From the NCBI GenBank assembly GCA_028583685.1, contig JAMXIF010001183.1, positions 11,728,126-11,792,125 on the forward strand: a DNA stretch of 64,000 nucleotides. Reading direction: 5' to 3'. The DNA comes from Petaurus breviceps papuanus. Its lineage: Eukaryota > Chordata > Mammalia > Diprotodontia > Petauridae. The translations under genes were made by a program, and so were the position numbers. A model generated the notes under the pieces. That model was not told where the DNA came from. It ran no database searches and saw nothing but the letters and a program-made list of their open reading frames with translations. Every line of letters begins with the position of its first letter. The stretch's first letter is position 1. Of the stretch, positions 28,001 to 35,640 are shown in pieces.

Positions 28001-31000
28001 ATAACTAAGCACACAGCAGACTCTCCAAGGCTTTACTTCTAATAACCAAAAACCTCACAAACATTTATGAATCTTTTACCATGTGGATGATACTGTGCTA
28101 GGCACCAGGGATAAAAATATGAAAAATGACAGTCTTTGAAGTAACTGAGCTTATAGTCTGCTGGGGAAAATTCAACATGCACATTTGTTGTTCAGTCGTG
28201 TCTAAGTCTTCATGACCCCATTTGGTGTCTTCTTGGCAAAGATCCTGAAATGGTTTGCCATTATCGTCTCCAGCTCATTTTACAGATGAGGAAACTGAAG
28301 TAAACAGGGTTAAGTGACTTGCCCAGGGTCACATAGCTAATAAGTCTCTGAGGCCAGATTTGAACTCAGGAAGAGGAGACTTCCTGACTCCAGGTCCAGT
28401 GCTCTATCCACTGTGCCATATAGCTGCCCCTAGATGTATCTAGATAAGTATAAAACAAGGTGAGAAGCAATAAGGCACAGTGGATAGAGAGCTGGCCTTG
28501 GTGATGGGAAGGCCTAGTTTAAAGCTTGCTTTTAATAAATGTCAACTGTGTGATTAGACAAGCCTCTAAAACAGTTACAGAGAAGTTAGTGATCTGCATT
28601 AGCAGGGTATTTCTATACCAGGTGTTCCCTTCAATCAATCAACAAACATTTAAGTATCTATTATGGGCCAAGTACAGCGAAATCACAAGTTTGGATCAAA
28701 AAAATAAAATAAAGTACAAGATAGGAAGTGATGGAATCAAAGAAGAGATCCAAACATTACAACATGTAATGTTTTTGAGAAAGAGAATACTTTCATTTAC
28801 ACCCTTCAAGACCATTGTTCTTCTATCCTCCCAAGAACTCAGGACTTAATTTAGAAAGGCCAAGTTCATCCAGTGCATCTTGGGCCATTGCCAATCATCC
28901 TGACTTTTGTCTTGCCCCTGGACTTTGATGACTTTAGAGGAGAGAGTGAGACTGACAACTATGCTTAGCTTTGCCTCACTTAAATTCAATTTATAAGCAA
29001 GTCAAGACATCACCCTTGTGACATCATTGGTCCTCTTCAGAGAATGAAGGATGAACAACAGAGGCTATACAGAGTATGTGAAAGTATATATATACACATA
29101 CATACACACATATAATACACATATGTGTGTGTATATATACACACACACACATACACAGACATATATATACATATATATGTGCATATGCATATGTATATGT
29201 ATATACAGAGTATGTGAAAGAAGCCCGGTATACTTAATAATTGCCTGTCACCTGCCTAACTCCTAAGGCCAAATGTTAATATCACAATAGTTTCATTTGT
29301 ATTACCTACTTCGATTCTGGCACAAACCAATGAACTAAACAACCTTGTCACTGGAATTGTTTGGATCCCCAATGCCTAACACAAAACTTGCTTCAATAAA
29401 TGACTTGCTTGGATTGGACTTTATTAAAAATTCTATTGATCTTATCTCTAGATATACATCTAGGTCATTCCCCTTTCTTTTTTACCCCCTAATACTCCCA
29501 GCCCCCTTTCTGCCTCAAACTCTCTCTCACATGGACTACTGCAAACAACTTCCTAAACCATTTCTCCCTACACTCCAACCTACTAGTCAGAGTTGTTACA
29601 TCAGTCTTCCTAGAACGTATATTTTTATCACGTCACTGAATTACTCAAAAATCTTCAACAAAGAGAGCATCGGCTAGTTGGCAGAGTGCTGAACCTGTAG
29701 TCAGGAACAACTGGGTTCATATCCTGTCTCTGAGACTTACCAGCTGTACAACCACGGGCAAGCCATTTAAGTTCCCTTAGCTTTCTCTTCTGTAAAATGG
29801 GGATAATGTCTTCAGTACTTATCTCAATGGGTATGAGACTCAAATGAGCCTATTTTGGAAATCTGCAAGCGCCATACAAATGTCAGTCATAATCAAAATG
29901 GCTCCTTACTGCTTACTAAATAAAGTTTTGGCCTCAGTGTCTAGGATTTTAGTACCAGAACTGATTTTAGAGATCACCTAGTCCAATAAGCTCTTTTGAT
30001 AGAGGAGGAGAAGTGACTTGTGCAAGGTTTTACAGCACTTATGTAAAACTTAAGAGGCAGGATCTGAACCCAAATCTTTCAAGTCTACATCCTACGCTCT
30101 CTCCACGACATCATGCTGTTCTCTCAACTTGGCAAGCAAAGGATCTACTCTATCTTCCTCTGACCTCCTGCATATGCTATGATTCGGCCAAACAGAACTA
30201 TTTATCCTCTCCCAAACATCAGTTGTTTTCCATTTCTGTTTTTCCTCACATTGATCCCTATGTATGGGATGCATACCCTTCTTCCTATTTCTACTACTGA
30301 AATTCAAACCATCCTTCCAAGACTTGGTTAAAATTTCACCTTCAGGAAATCTTTCCTAATTCCTTCATTCCTGGGCTGATTTTATGCCACCTCTGAACTC
30401 TCAAAGTCGTTTGGCTGTACTTCTCTTGTAGCATTTATCATATTTATTTTGAACCAATTTGGTGTATAAGTCTTAATTTCCCTGCTAGATTGAAAGCTCC
30501 ATGACGGTAAGACTTTATGTAATCTATCTATACATCGCCTCTAATAAGGAGCACAATAACTTACACAAAGCCAATAAATGTTCATTGAATGAAAGATGGA
30601 GGTGCAAGAACAAGAATGGGGGATGGGGAGAGGTCATCTTGTCACTTTCATTCACAAAGAGTGTTTCATGGAAAAGATAGCAGTACTAAGACTGAACCAC
30701 AAAGAATGTGGAGGGAAGAAGTATGAGTATATAGCTTGGTCCTTTTTCCCTATGATGAATGGGGATGACAGGTGAAGGGAAGAACAAAGCTTTCCTGAGG
30801 TAATTCTGTATCAAGACAATAGTTCCATGTGATGGACAAGTAGGATCGTACTAAGGCGAGGCCAAAAGACCAACTACCCAATTGTATCCACACCAGCCAT
30901 GATTCCAATTGTACAAACACTTCAACATGTTATTAGATGATTGGGGGGAGGGGGGAAGGGGAGGAAGGTTTGCTCGCCTGCTCAAAAAAACTCACCTTGC

Positions 31001-33723
31001 ACACAGTTGTAGGCCAGTGCTGAACCATAAACAACTTAGTCCACTCATGGTTGCCACTGTGGAAAGATAAGGAATGTATCTCTCAATAATTTTTTTAAAG
31101 CTGCCACAAGGCCAAATGATGGCTTTCATCCAAAAACCAAAACAAACCAAAAAAAAAAAAAAGCTTATTTGTCACCAGTGACTAAGGCAAGCTGGGAATG
31201 AAATATGAAAAACACATTTAAAATAGCTCATATTTATAAAATACATTTTTCTTGAACCCTTTTAGGTGCTTAACAAACATTTTATTCATGCTCAAGTTTT
31301 CTCTGAAGGCTACCTCTAACCCTTTCTTACAGATATGAAGACCGTAGTAGATCATACAGTAAAATCACCATCCCAGGGAAAAATCATAATTGTCTTTTTT
31401 TTTTAAGCTAAAGAATGGAGAAACAGTGACCAGTAGAACTAGGATTAAAACTCAAACTAAGGTAGTTTGGAGTAAACTGGGAAATTTAGAGCCTTATATA
31501 GAGTTTTCATTAAAATTTGGTCTTTATCCTCATTTCAAGTTTCTCTATAAATAGCCCGTTCAAATAATTAGATTATGAGTAAGTGTAGGATTCACAATTA
31601 AAGTGTTATGAGAAAATTAATTATAGGTTGGAACTGATGGTAATATCCAACTGTGTACAAGAATAAACTAGTTGAGAGCTTTAAAATAAATATAAGGGAA
31701 ATGCTTCTGCCCTGGTCTTACAGAGTCAAGAAGTCTGAGTTCAAATCTGTTTCTGATGCATACTAGTTTAAAACCCTAGATTACTTCATATCTCTAAGCT
31801 TGGTGGTGCAGTGGATAGTGAGCTGGGCCTGGAGTGAGAAAGATCTGAGTTCAAATCTAGCCTCAGATACTTACTAGCTGTATGCCCCTAGTCAAATCAC
31901 CTAAACCTCTGTTTGCCTCAGTTTCCTCATCTGTAAAATGGGGATAATAATAGCGCCGACCTCCCAGGGCAGTTGTGAGGATCAAAGGAGACAATAATTG
32001 TAAAGTACTTAGCATAGCACCCAGTATAGAGTAAATGATATATAAACACTAGTCATTATTATCATTATGAAAATAAGTATAATAATGCCTAAACTACTTA
32101 TCTCACAGTGTTGTTAGGAGGAAAGCATTTTACATATACTAAACAAGGGGGTAGGAAATAATCATTTATATAGTACCTACTATATGCCAAGCATTGTGCT
32201 AAGCACTTTGTAAGTATTATTTCATTTGATCTTCAAAACCCTGAGAGGTAGTTGTCATTATTATTCCCATCTTACAGTAGAGGAAAATGAAGTAGACAAA
32301 GACTGAGTGTCTTGCCTAGGGTTACCTAGCTAGTAAGTTTCTGAGGATGGATTTGAGCTCAAGTCTTCTGTGACACCAGTTGCTATAAATATACAGAGCT
32401 TTAATACCTTAAAACTTTAATACCTTAAAATGTACCGAGACTTTAGGGCTGTTCTGTGTATGTGTATATACACATATGCATACCCTTTATATATGAATAA
32501 CTGTATGTATATGTTTTATATATATATGTATATGAGCTGTTATTATCTTCAAATACAAATTTGGAAGAAAAAAGGAAACAACTCTGAGAGGAACCACTTC
32601 TCCCCAATTCCCTCCCCTTTCACCCCCCCACTAAAGAAGTACTATAAGGTCATGACAATAAATGAGGAAGTTGAGTAATGATATTCAAGAGGAAGTCTAG
32701 CTAAGGGAGAGAGAGAAAAAAAAAAAACACCATAAATTCTAAAGTACCTGAACTCTAACATTGATAAGAAAATTTTAAAAGTCACCCTGGAGCCACCTAG
32801 AGCCACATTTTTTTTTAACAATTTGGAGAGAAAAAGGAAACCATAGAAATTTTTGTAATGTGGAATTATTAGGAAGTAACCTACTTGCAGAAAAACTGAA
32901 ATTCAAAAGTTAAAAACATCAAATCACATATAATGAAACAACTACTTAAAATATGAAGCAAAATCTACCTTCCAATTTCTTAGCAAATATTGTTTTAGAA
33001 TAAAATTATATTCCATGGGTTCCAATTTTTAGTTATTCAAAGAAAATTTGGATTTTGAAAGTTAGAAATCTTTTTTGTAACAAGTACATAAATGAATTTG
33101 CTTAGCGTTTTGTTTTTAATGGGGTTTTGAGAGGGGAGAAAATATAGAGAGGAGACAACAATTTTCAAAGTTAAGAATTTCCAAGAAACTACCTGATGAA
33201 ACAGGTCTTTGTGTCGGCAGTAAAAAGAATCTAGAAATGAATAAGGTTCCCACCAGCAATGCATATCTTCTAAAGTTTGTATAGTAATTACTTTAGTGTT
33301 TTTCACTTAGGACAAAAACTTGCCTTGTTACTTAACTATCTCATGTGTCTGCATAGAATCACAGATTTAGAGCTGGAAGGGACTTTATAGATCGATCATC
33401 TATTTCAATCCACTGCCCAGCTGACCATCCCTTCCTATTTTTCAGATGATGGCACTGAGGCCTAGAAAATTAAAGTGACTTGCCCCAGGTCACACTGGCA
33501 GGATAAAGAAGAGCCAAGATTTGAAACCAGCCCCTCTGACTCCAAATCCAAGTCTTTCCACGCAGCAATGTTAGTTATACAGTTAAATTATCTTCAAAAG
33601 TTGATTTGAAATTTTATTTCCGAAAACAACTTACCGATTGTAGAATTTGTCAGCAGTACACAAACAATAAAAAGCTAAACAAAAGGAACCCAGGACGAAT
33701 ATGTGAGTTGTTTGTGGCTTCAT
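2258..33723 (-). CDS. RNASET2: RNASET2, ribonuclease T2 (5' two-thirds, six coding exons)
   Basis: Spliced minus-strand gene for the T2-family acid endoribonuclease, which cleaves single-stranded RNA in lysosomes and is also secreted. Joining 33635-33723, 30996-31056, 23697-23752, 14230-14287, 11309-11379 and 2258-2371 gives 449 nt, or 149 codons plus 2 nt, with phases agreeing at every junction and GT/AG at every site. Seen in the product: a hydrophobic signal peptide (about 1-24), conserved segment MVQHWP (40-45), catalytic block 1 WTIHGLWPD with His66, and catalytic block 2 KHEWEKHGTC with Glu115, Lys118 and His119. These match human His65, Glu114, Lys117 and His118. Two N-glycosylation sites (Asn77, Asn107, both NRS) match human sites. 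Cysteines 49, 56, 76 and 122 match the first two human disulfides. Human RNASET2 is 256 residues; the remainder must lie left of position 1. No stop interrupts the frame, so I judge it a working gene. Confidence 0.96.
3150..3412 (-). mobile_element. MIR/CORE-type marsupial SINE
   Basis: Antisense copy with the AGTATTTATTAAGCACC 3' part, the GAGGCAACTGAGGC core and the CACCACCTAGCTGCC tRNA-like head at its right end. Confidence 0.8.
3520..3850 (+). mobile_element. L2 LINE fragment
   Basis: Pyrimidine-rich segment resembling the L2 region just downstream of the reverse transcriptase core (TGCCATCACTG, TTTGTCACTACTGAC, TCTCCTGCTTCTCTTC). Open frames in it are by chance. Confidence 0.55.
4236..4345. 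repeat. TA/CA-rich low-complexity tract
   Basis: Irregular TATA, CATA and TGTA repeats; no gene content seen. Confidence 0.7.
5200..5310 (+). mobile_element. MIR fragment
   Basis: GAGCCTCAGTTTCTTAGTCTG followed by GTGGGGATAATAATAG is the MIR core. Confidence 0.65.
5600..5765 (-). mobile_element. MIR3-like relic
   Basis: AGAGCTGGAAGGAAC ... TGATGAGGAAGCTGAAGC ... CCCAGGTCACA pattern, an antisense old MIR-family SINE. Confidence 0.6.
5985..6100 (+). mobile_element. L2 3' end
   Basis: TTAGAATGGAAGCTTCTTAA through TTAATAAATACTT is the typical L2 3' terminus. Confidence 0.7.
6190..6300 (+). mobile_element. Ancient interspersed repeat (CORE-SINE/LINE 3' type)
   Basis: AGCATTTATTAAGGACCTAC ... 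GGTGCTAGGCACT ... TCTCTGCCCTTGTAG pattern; it recurs diverged near 25085, 28060 and 42600. The family was not identified. Confidence 0.5.
6452..6690 (-). mobile_element. Long marsupial SINE (about 240 bp)
   Basis: Antisense copy: TTGTTCAGTTG ... GTTTGCCATTTTC ... GATGAGGAAACTGAGGCA ... TGCCACCTAGCTGCC. Other copies lie at 15324, 21660, 28190 and 36711. Confidence 0.85.
7860..8205 (+). mobile_element. L2 3' end
   Basis: Diverged L2 3' UTR ending in CTCCTTGAGGGCATGAATTA ... CCTAATAAATGTTTACTA. Confidence 0.75.
8355..8522 (+). mobile_element. Short tRNA-derived marsupial SINE
   Basis: Starts GGGGCAGCTAGGTGGCACAG and ends in an A-tail. Target duplication GTTAAACCAT just before the start recurs after the tail near 8528-8537. 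Confidence 0.93.
9767..9930 (+). mobile_element. Short tRNA-derived marsupial SINE
   Basis: GGGGTAGCTAGGTGGCGCAG head, box-B-like GAGTTCAAAT and an A-rich tail. A second partial tail-like segment (CACTTAACCCCTATTGCCCT) follows to about 9990. Confidence 0.92.
10225..10370 (-). mobile_element. MIR3-like relic
   Basis: GTGAGGAAACTGAGGCCCAG core followed by a diverged body. Confidence 0.6.
10728..10870 (+). mobile_element. Old tRNA-derived SINE or MIR
   Basis: CCCCAGTGGATAGAAGCTAG ... CCTAGAGTCAGGAAGACC ... TTCAAGTCCC: diverged SINE head with box B still legible. Confidence 0.6.
10970..11103 (-). mobile_element. Short tRNA-derived marsupial SINE, 5'-truncated
   Basis: Antisense copy with poly-T at its left (A-tail). 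Similar CTCTATTTTT sequences flank both ends, likely the target duplication. Confidence 0.88.
11309..11379 (-). CDS. RNASET2: RNASET2 exon 6
   Basis: A 71-nt exon with acceptor AG at 11381-11380 and donor GT at 11308-11307. It encodes residues 89-111 plus two bases of Trp112: DLLPDMRHFWPDVIHPSPN followed by RSQF, aligning with human DLLPEMRAYWPDVIHSFPN and RSRF. Asn107 is in a second NRS glycosylation site. Confidence 0.96.
11446..11470. repeat. (TA)n microsatellite
   Basis: Short alternating TA/CA run. Confidence 0.9.
11905..12200. mobile_element. MIR3-like relic (left) beside an L2 3' end (right)
   Basis: 11905-12095 has the antisense MIR3 pattern (GATAAGGAAACTGAGGCCTG). 12098-12200 reads as a plus-strand L2 terminus (TTCAGGGCAGAGACTGTCTT ... 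GTGTTTAATAAGTGCTTG). Confidence 0.6.
12222..12900 (+). mobile_element. L1 3' end, 5'-truncated
   Basis: Matches the end of L1 ORF2 and the 3' UTR: GCATACCCTTTGACTCAGGA, then GGAAATTGAGGGGATGCCC, GGTATATGAATGTAATGAAA, and an A-rich tail near 12900. The same segment recurs at 15750, 18425 and 22306. Confidence 0.9.
13890..14010 (-). mobile_element. MIR3-like relic
   Basis: GATAAGGAAATTGAGGCCCA core, 220 bp from RNASET2 exon 5. Confidence 0.55.
14230..14287 (-). CDS. RNASET2: RNASET2 exon 5
   Basis: A 58-nt exon with acceptor AG at 14289-14288 and donor GT at 14229-14228. It completes Trp69 and encodes residues 70-88, PDKAGECNRSWHFNLDEIK, against human PDKSEGCNRSWPFNLEEIK. Asn77 lies in an NRS glycosylation site and Cys76 is the expected partner of Cys122. 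A histidine stands at 81 where human has proline. Confidence 0.96.
15175..15275 (-). mobile_element. Old SINE fragment
   Basis: CCCAAGGTCACCCAGCTAGT and a CTGAATCTAAGGCCATTCT-type ending, antisense. Confidence 0.6.
15324..15582 (+). mobile_element. Long marsupial SINE, sense copy
   Basis: GGGGCAGCTAGGTGGCACAG head, MIR-like CCTCATCTGTAAAATGAGAT middle and a GAAGAGTCAGACAAGACTG end. Confidence 0.9.
15750..16455 (+). mobile_element. L1 3' end, 5'-truncated
   Basis: Same ORF2-end/3' UTR segment as at 12222, ending TAATTGGGGAAAATAAAATAC, the L1 polyadenylation region. Confidence 0.9.
16482..16645 (+). mobile_element. SINE of the GGGGCAGCCAGGTGGC subfamily
   Basis: GGGGCAGCCAGGTGGCTTAG, GAGCACCGGCTCCAG, ACACCCAGAAATAACTGGCC and GAGCAAGTTACTTAA mark a subfamily distinct from the common short SINE. 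Other copies are at 26491, 44735 and 56537. Confidence 0.9.
17045..17215 (+). mobile_element. Short tRNA-derived marsupial SINE
   Basis: GGGGCAGCTAGGTGGGGAAG head, GAGTTCAAATCCAGCC, and an A-rich tail. Confidence 0.92.
18095..18330 (+). mobile_element. Diverged MIR
   Basis: ATGAACTGAATTTGAACCTG head-like start and AAAGCACTTTACAACCACAA end; weak overall. Confidence 0.45.
18425..19080 (+). mobile_element. L1 3' end split by a SINE
   Basis: L1 segment GGAGAATGGATAAACAAATT ... ATACTATTGTGCTATAAGAA is interrupted at 18535 and resumes at 18692 (AAAAAACAGAACCAGGACAA), ending in an A-tail at 19080. Confidence 0.88.
18536..18678 (+). mobile_element. Short SINE inserted in the L1 3' end
   Basis: Complete short SINE with 13-bp target duplications AAGAAATGATGAG at 18523-18535 and 18679-18691, so it landed after the L1. 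Confidence 0.92.
19094..19248 (+). mobile_element. Short SINE inserted at an L1 tail
   Basis: GGGCAGTTAGGTAGCACAGT head, starting just past the L1 A-tail. AAGGTCAA occurs on both sides as a probable target duplication. Confidence 0.9.
19930..20130 (+). mobile_element. MIR
   Basis: GGAGCCAGACGTCATG ... TGACTCTGGACAAATCAATT ... TTTCCTCAACTGTAAAATGA. Confidence 0.7.
20200..20655 (+). mobile_element. Ancient interspersed repeat
   Basis: AGCATTTATCAAGCACCTAC and later ATGGAGGATGGATTGGAAAG ... GCTATTATAATAGTTCAAG. The second motif recurs near 40320 and 43200. The family was not identified. Confidence 0.5.
20660..20925 (-). mobile_element. MIR/CORE-type marsupial SINE
   Basis: ATAAGCATTTACATACCACC, TTTGATTCTCACAACAACCC, GTCACACAGCTAGTAAGTGT and a CTCCACTTAACTGCCTC head, antisense. 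Confidence 0.85.
21660..21905 (-). mobile_element. Long marsupial SINE, rearranged
   Basis: Antisense copy with TTTGCCATTTCCTTCTCCAG and GATGAAGAAACTGAAGCAAA, preceded by an extra partial copy of the GTCCTACAGCTATTAAGTGT part. Confidence 0.75.
22185..23131. mobile_element. Unnamed SINE (TTGTTGTTGTCGCTCGTCC family), split by an L1
   Basis: Two halves, 22185-22305 and 23065-23131, flanked by perfect 13-bp target duplications AAAGGGACATCTT at 22172-22184 and 23132-23144. It carries GAAGAGGACCAATGACATCA and a GATGGCCCCC end. Antisense relatives lie near 28860 and 62215. It may be an RTE-derived SINE; I am not sure. Confidence 0.75.
22306..23047 (+). mobile_element. L1 3' end inserted inside a SINE
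   Basis: L1 ORF2-end/3' UTR segment with an AT-rich tail, flanked by 17-bp duplications CAAAGTCGCCAGCTTCA (22289-22305) and the same with one change at 23048-23064. These are the L1 target site inside the host SINE. Confidence 0.92.
23697..23752 (-). CDS. RNASET2: RNASET2 exon 4 (first catalytic block)
   Basis: A 56-nt exon with acceptor AG at 23754-23753 and donor GT at 23696-23695. It encodes residues 51-68 plus two bases of Trp69: EIENDCRDPPDYWTIHGL, nearly identical to human. His66 in the HGLW motif is the first catalytic histidine. A SINE lies directly upstream of the acceptor (23772-23966). Confidence 0.97.
23772..23966 (-). mobile_element. Short SINE against the RNASET2 exon 4 acceptor
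   Basis: Antisense on the plus strand, so in the same direction as RNASET2 transcription. Its A-tail (T-run 23790-23805) lies 37-52 nt upstream of the exon 4 acceptor AG. The body includes GACTTGCCCAAGGTCACACA and GGTCCTCCTGACTCCAGGGT. Confidence 0.92.
25027..25071. repeat. (CA)n microsatellite
   Basis: About 22 uninterrupted CA units, likely polymorphic. Confidence 0.97.
25085..25330 (+). mobile_element. Ancient interspersed repeat
   Basis: ATGCCTACTATGTGCCAGAC ... AATGGGGGAGACAAGCACAT pattern, related to copies near 6190 and 42600. Confidence 0.5.
26130..27245 (+). mobile_element. L2 3' region, interrupted by a SINE
   Basis: ATCTGGATTACTACAATGAC, ATCTGATCATTTTACCCTCT, AGTGACTCATTATTTCCAGG and a terminal ACTTAAGAAATATTTCC: the L2 ORF2 end and 3' UTR, heavily diverged. 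Some of the 3' terminus (26645-26740) may be a second L2 copy. Confidence 0.75.
26491..26647 (+). mobile_element. SINE of the GGGGCAGCCAGGTGGC subfamily
   Basis: Inserted in the L2. Target duplication TAGAATGTGAGCTC lies before 26491 and again after the A-tail at about 26649-26662. Confidence 0.92.
27570..27690 (-). mobile_element. MIR3-like relic
   Basis: TTTGAAGCTGGAGGGGCACA ... GGGGAAACCAAGGTCC ... TTGCTCAAGGCCACGC. Confidence 0.55.
28190..28430 (-). mobile_element. Long marsupial SINE
   Basis: TTGTTCAGTCGTGTCTAAGT ... GAGGAAACTGAAGTAAACAG ... ATATAGCTGCCCC, antisense, near full length. Confidence 0.9.
28860..29060 (-). mobile_element. Unnamed SINE (same family as 22185)
   Basis: ATCACCCTTGTGACATCATT, GGTCCTCTTCAGAGAATGAA and GGATGAACAACA mirror the 22185 element. 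Confidence 0.7.
29080..29215. repeat. TA/CA low-complexity tract
   Basis: Mixed TATA and CACA repeats. Two TACAGAGTATGTGAAAG segments (near 29067 and 29204) bound it. Confidence 0.85.
29455..30600 (+). mobile_element. L2 3' region with two MIR-type insertions
   Basis: L2 pieces 29455-29655, about 29895-29945 and 30120-30600 (end TTGAAAGCTCCATGACGGTA ... CCAATAAATGTTCATTGAA) are separated by a MIR (29660-29890) and a MIR3-like relic (29950-30120). Confidence 0.65.
30996..31056 (-). CDS. RNASET2: RNASET2 exon 3
   Basis: A 61-nt exon with acceptor AG at 31058-31057 and donor GT at 30995-30994. It completes codon 30 and encodes residues 31-50, GNHEWTKLFMVQHWPTTVCK, close to human DNHEWKKLIMVQHWPETVCE. 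MVQHWP is a core strand of the T2 fold, and Cys49 is expected to pair with Cys56 in the next exon. It ends on a codon boundary. Confidence 0.96.
31795..32070 (+). mobile_element. MIR, near full length
   Basis: GTGGTGCAGTGGATAGTGAG head, TTCCTCATCTGTAAAATGGG core and an AAAGTACTTAGCATAGCACC 3' part. Confidence 0.85.
32150..32380 (-). mobile_element. MIR/CORE-type marsupial SINE
   Basis: TATATGCCAAGCATTGTGCT, ATTTCATTTGATCTTCAAAA, TTACCTAGCTAGTAAGTTTC, antisense. Confidence 0.8.
33350..33560 (-). mobile_element. MIR3-like relic
   Basis: ATTTAGAGCTGGAAGGGACT, GCACTGAGGCCTAGAA, TTGCCCCAGGTCACACTGGC. It ends about 75 bp from RNASET2 exon 2. Confidence 0.7.
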
Positions 33724-33734
33724 TGTATTAAATC
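33635..33734 (-). CDS. RNASET2: RNASET2 exon 2 (start codon, signal peptide)
   Basis: Acceptor AG at 33736-33735, ATG at 33723-33721, donor GT at 33634-33633. The 89 coding nt encode residues 1-29 plus two bases of codon 30: a short polar start, then a hydrophobic core (IFVLGSFCLAFYCLC) ending near Ala-Asp-Lys, the same ADK that begins mature human RNASET2. The signal peptide sends the protein into the secretory pathway toward the lysosome. The exon's first 11 nt (33734-33724) are untranslated. Confidence 0.93.
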
Positions 33735-35532
33735 CTAAAAAAAGAAAAAGATACGTAAGAAGATTAGTCATGTTAAAAGTTAAGAGTTTCAAAACCTATG
33801 AGAAATGCTTAGGAAAATATAGGGTATGGTACAAATATAAGGCATTGGTATTATTTTCAAGTGTCTTCTTAGAACACACTAGCATAACAACTGGGATTAG
33901 GATGTCTAAGTGACTATACAGAAAAAGATAAATGAAAATACCGCTTTTTTAATTTAAAAAATGGAGAAGCAACTTAATGGGGTCCTATTTCAAATATCCA
34001 TTTAGCAACGTCTTCCTTACTTCACAGAACCTTAAATATAGACCTGAAAGAGACCTCCGAGGTCTAGGGAAACCCCTTCATTTTAGGGATGAGAAAACCA
34101 AGGTCCCAAAAGATTAGGCAGTTGGGTGAGATGGTACAGGGCTGGATTCCCATAGGCAGGAAAGGCTGAGGCAGGCCACATCTCTTAAACTGGGAGTACA
34201 AGGTTGCAAGGGACTAAACCCATCACTGTATCCTTAAACATTAATACAGACCCTGAGAGTGGGAGGAGAGATTGCCTAAAGAGGTTTTGATAAAGTGGCC
34301 CAGGTAAGAAATGGAACAGATCAAGGTTCCCAAGGACATTAGCAGTGGAATCTGCCTGTGACCGTGCACTTCCAGTCCCGGTGAGATAGGGAAGCCCAAT
34401 TTTCTAAGAAATGAATGAATGAAGAGATGAGCCAAGAACTGCACAAAGTAGAAGTAGCAGAGCTGGGATACAGATCCAGGAATTCAGAGCTGGGATATAA
34501 ACTCTCACTCCAAAGGCAGAGTTCCTTCCATGCAATTATTCCAAAAATAGCTGAGTCAGCTAAATTCTAAATAGAAGCATCACAATTAGCCTTTTCCATT
34601 TGAAGTACAGACTATGCCTCTGGAAGGGATATCAGGAATCACATATTCCTCCCCTCCATTTTAATGATGAGGCTACTGAAGGCTAAAGACATTAAGTTTT
34701 TAACGTGTCCAAAATCACATAGCTAGTAAGTAGTAAGTGAAGGATTGTAGCTCATTTCTTCTGACTAAAATCCAGTGCTCTTTCCAGGTAAGAAAACTTA
34801 TTAGCACTTTCTGCTTTTTCCGGAGATAGTGAAATACACCTTTTATTTCTGAGTACTAAAGACAGCCTGGGAAAGTGGATATTTAAAATCAGGAAGACCG
34901 GGATTGAAGTCCCCTTCCCTCCATCCCCACCACCCCCAACATAAATTGTGTGATAGTTCCCTTGAACTCTCAGCGCTTCTAACACTATAAATGACCAGTT
35001 TCTAGATTTGCCAATCCTCATTGTTGTAGGAAGTTTCCACACCTGGATTTCCTCCAGGAATTTGAAGTTATTGTTCCGTGCTCCCTCCTCCATACTCCAC
35101 CCCTCAAAAGCAACAACGAACTCGCCGTTAAGAACTCCAAACTCCCGAACTATGCTTAATAGTTAGAAGTTCCTATCCCCCCCAAAGTTCGCGTTGTTTT
35201 AGTCTTGACAAACAACACAAGAAAAGTTAAAAAAGGTTACAGCTCAAACTCACTTCCCCCCACCTCCACCCCACTATGCCCTTCACAAGCACAGCAGAAG
35301 TTTTTAGAGTAGCTGAGAAGGGCCCGCAGGAGCCAGCGCCCGGCTCTGACTCTTCCCCAGGGTTTCCAGAGGGCTGGGACATGGGATCCCACCCCAGTTG
35401 CCATGGGACGATTCAGGTGCCCGGTTTGGCGTCCTGCGTCCTCCTGGAGCCCAGACCTCCAGCAGCTCCTAGGCATCCACAGTACCAGGGGCAAGCCTAA
35501 GCCCCGGCCTCCCCGCCCCACGCCCTGCATAC
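33735..35532 (-). other. RNASET2: RNASET2 intron 1
   Basis: Between the leader exon and the start-codon exon. Two MIR3-like relics (about 34020-34130 and 34615-34770). The GC-rich part 35240-35530 is probably the downstream half of the promoter region; open frames there on both strands follow base composition and have no recognisable product. Confidence 0.55.
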
Positions 35533-35640
35533 CTGGCTTTGGGGGACGCGCAGCCTGAAACCTGCAGTCGCAGCACTGGACCCAGCTACCCAGGTTTCCG
35601 TAAACAGCCCGGGCTACCCAGACTCCAGCCCGCCCCCTAA
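35533..35640 (-). other. RNASET2: RNASET2 noncoding first exon (5' UTR), approximate 5' end
   Basis: The exon bearing the start codon opens with a good splice acceptor (pyrimidine run then AG at 33736-33735) only 11 nt before ATG, so a leader exon must lie upstream. On the minus strand a donor AAAGCCAG|GTATGC ends at 35533, inside the only GC-rich stretch nearby. The donor is seen; the transcription start is inferred to lie somewhere in 35,560-35,650. Another leader exon could exist. Confidence 0.55.

Larger units (their letters stand above)
23753..30995 (-). other. RNASET2: RNASET2 intron 3
   Basis: Holds a SINE against the exon 4 acceptor (23772-23966), a CA microsatellite (25027-25071), two L2 copies (26130-27245, 29455-30600), SINEs (26491-26647, 28190-28430, 28860-29060) and MIR relics. 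Nothing was recognised in 24130-25020, 25340-26120, 27700-28050 or 30610-30990. Confidence 0.8.
31057..33634 (-). other. RNASET2: RNASET2 intron 2
   Basis: Holds a MIR (31795-32070), a MIR/CORE-type SINE (32150-32380), a TA-rich patch (32455-32535) and a MIR3-like relic (33350-33560). Nothing was recognised in 31070-31790 or 32700-33340. Confidence 0.8.

Noticed and set aside
35237-35530. Open frames on both strands in the GC-rich island
   Set aside because: Overlapping frames on both strands follow base composition; the minus-strand frame runs into the leader donor and has no similarity I recognise.
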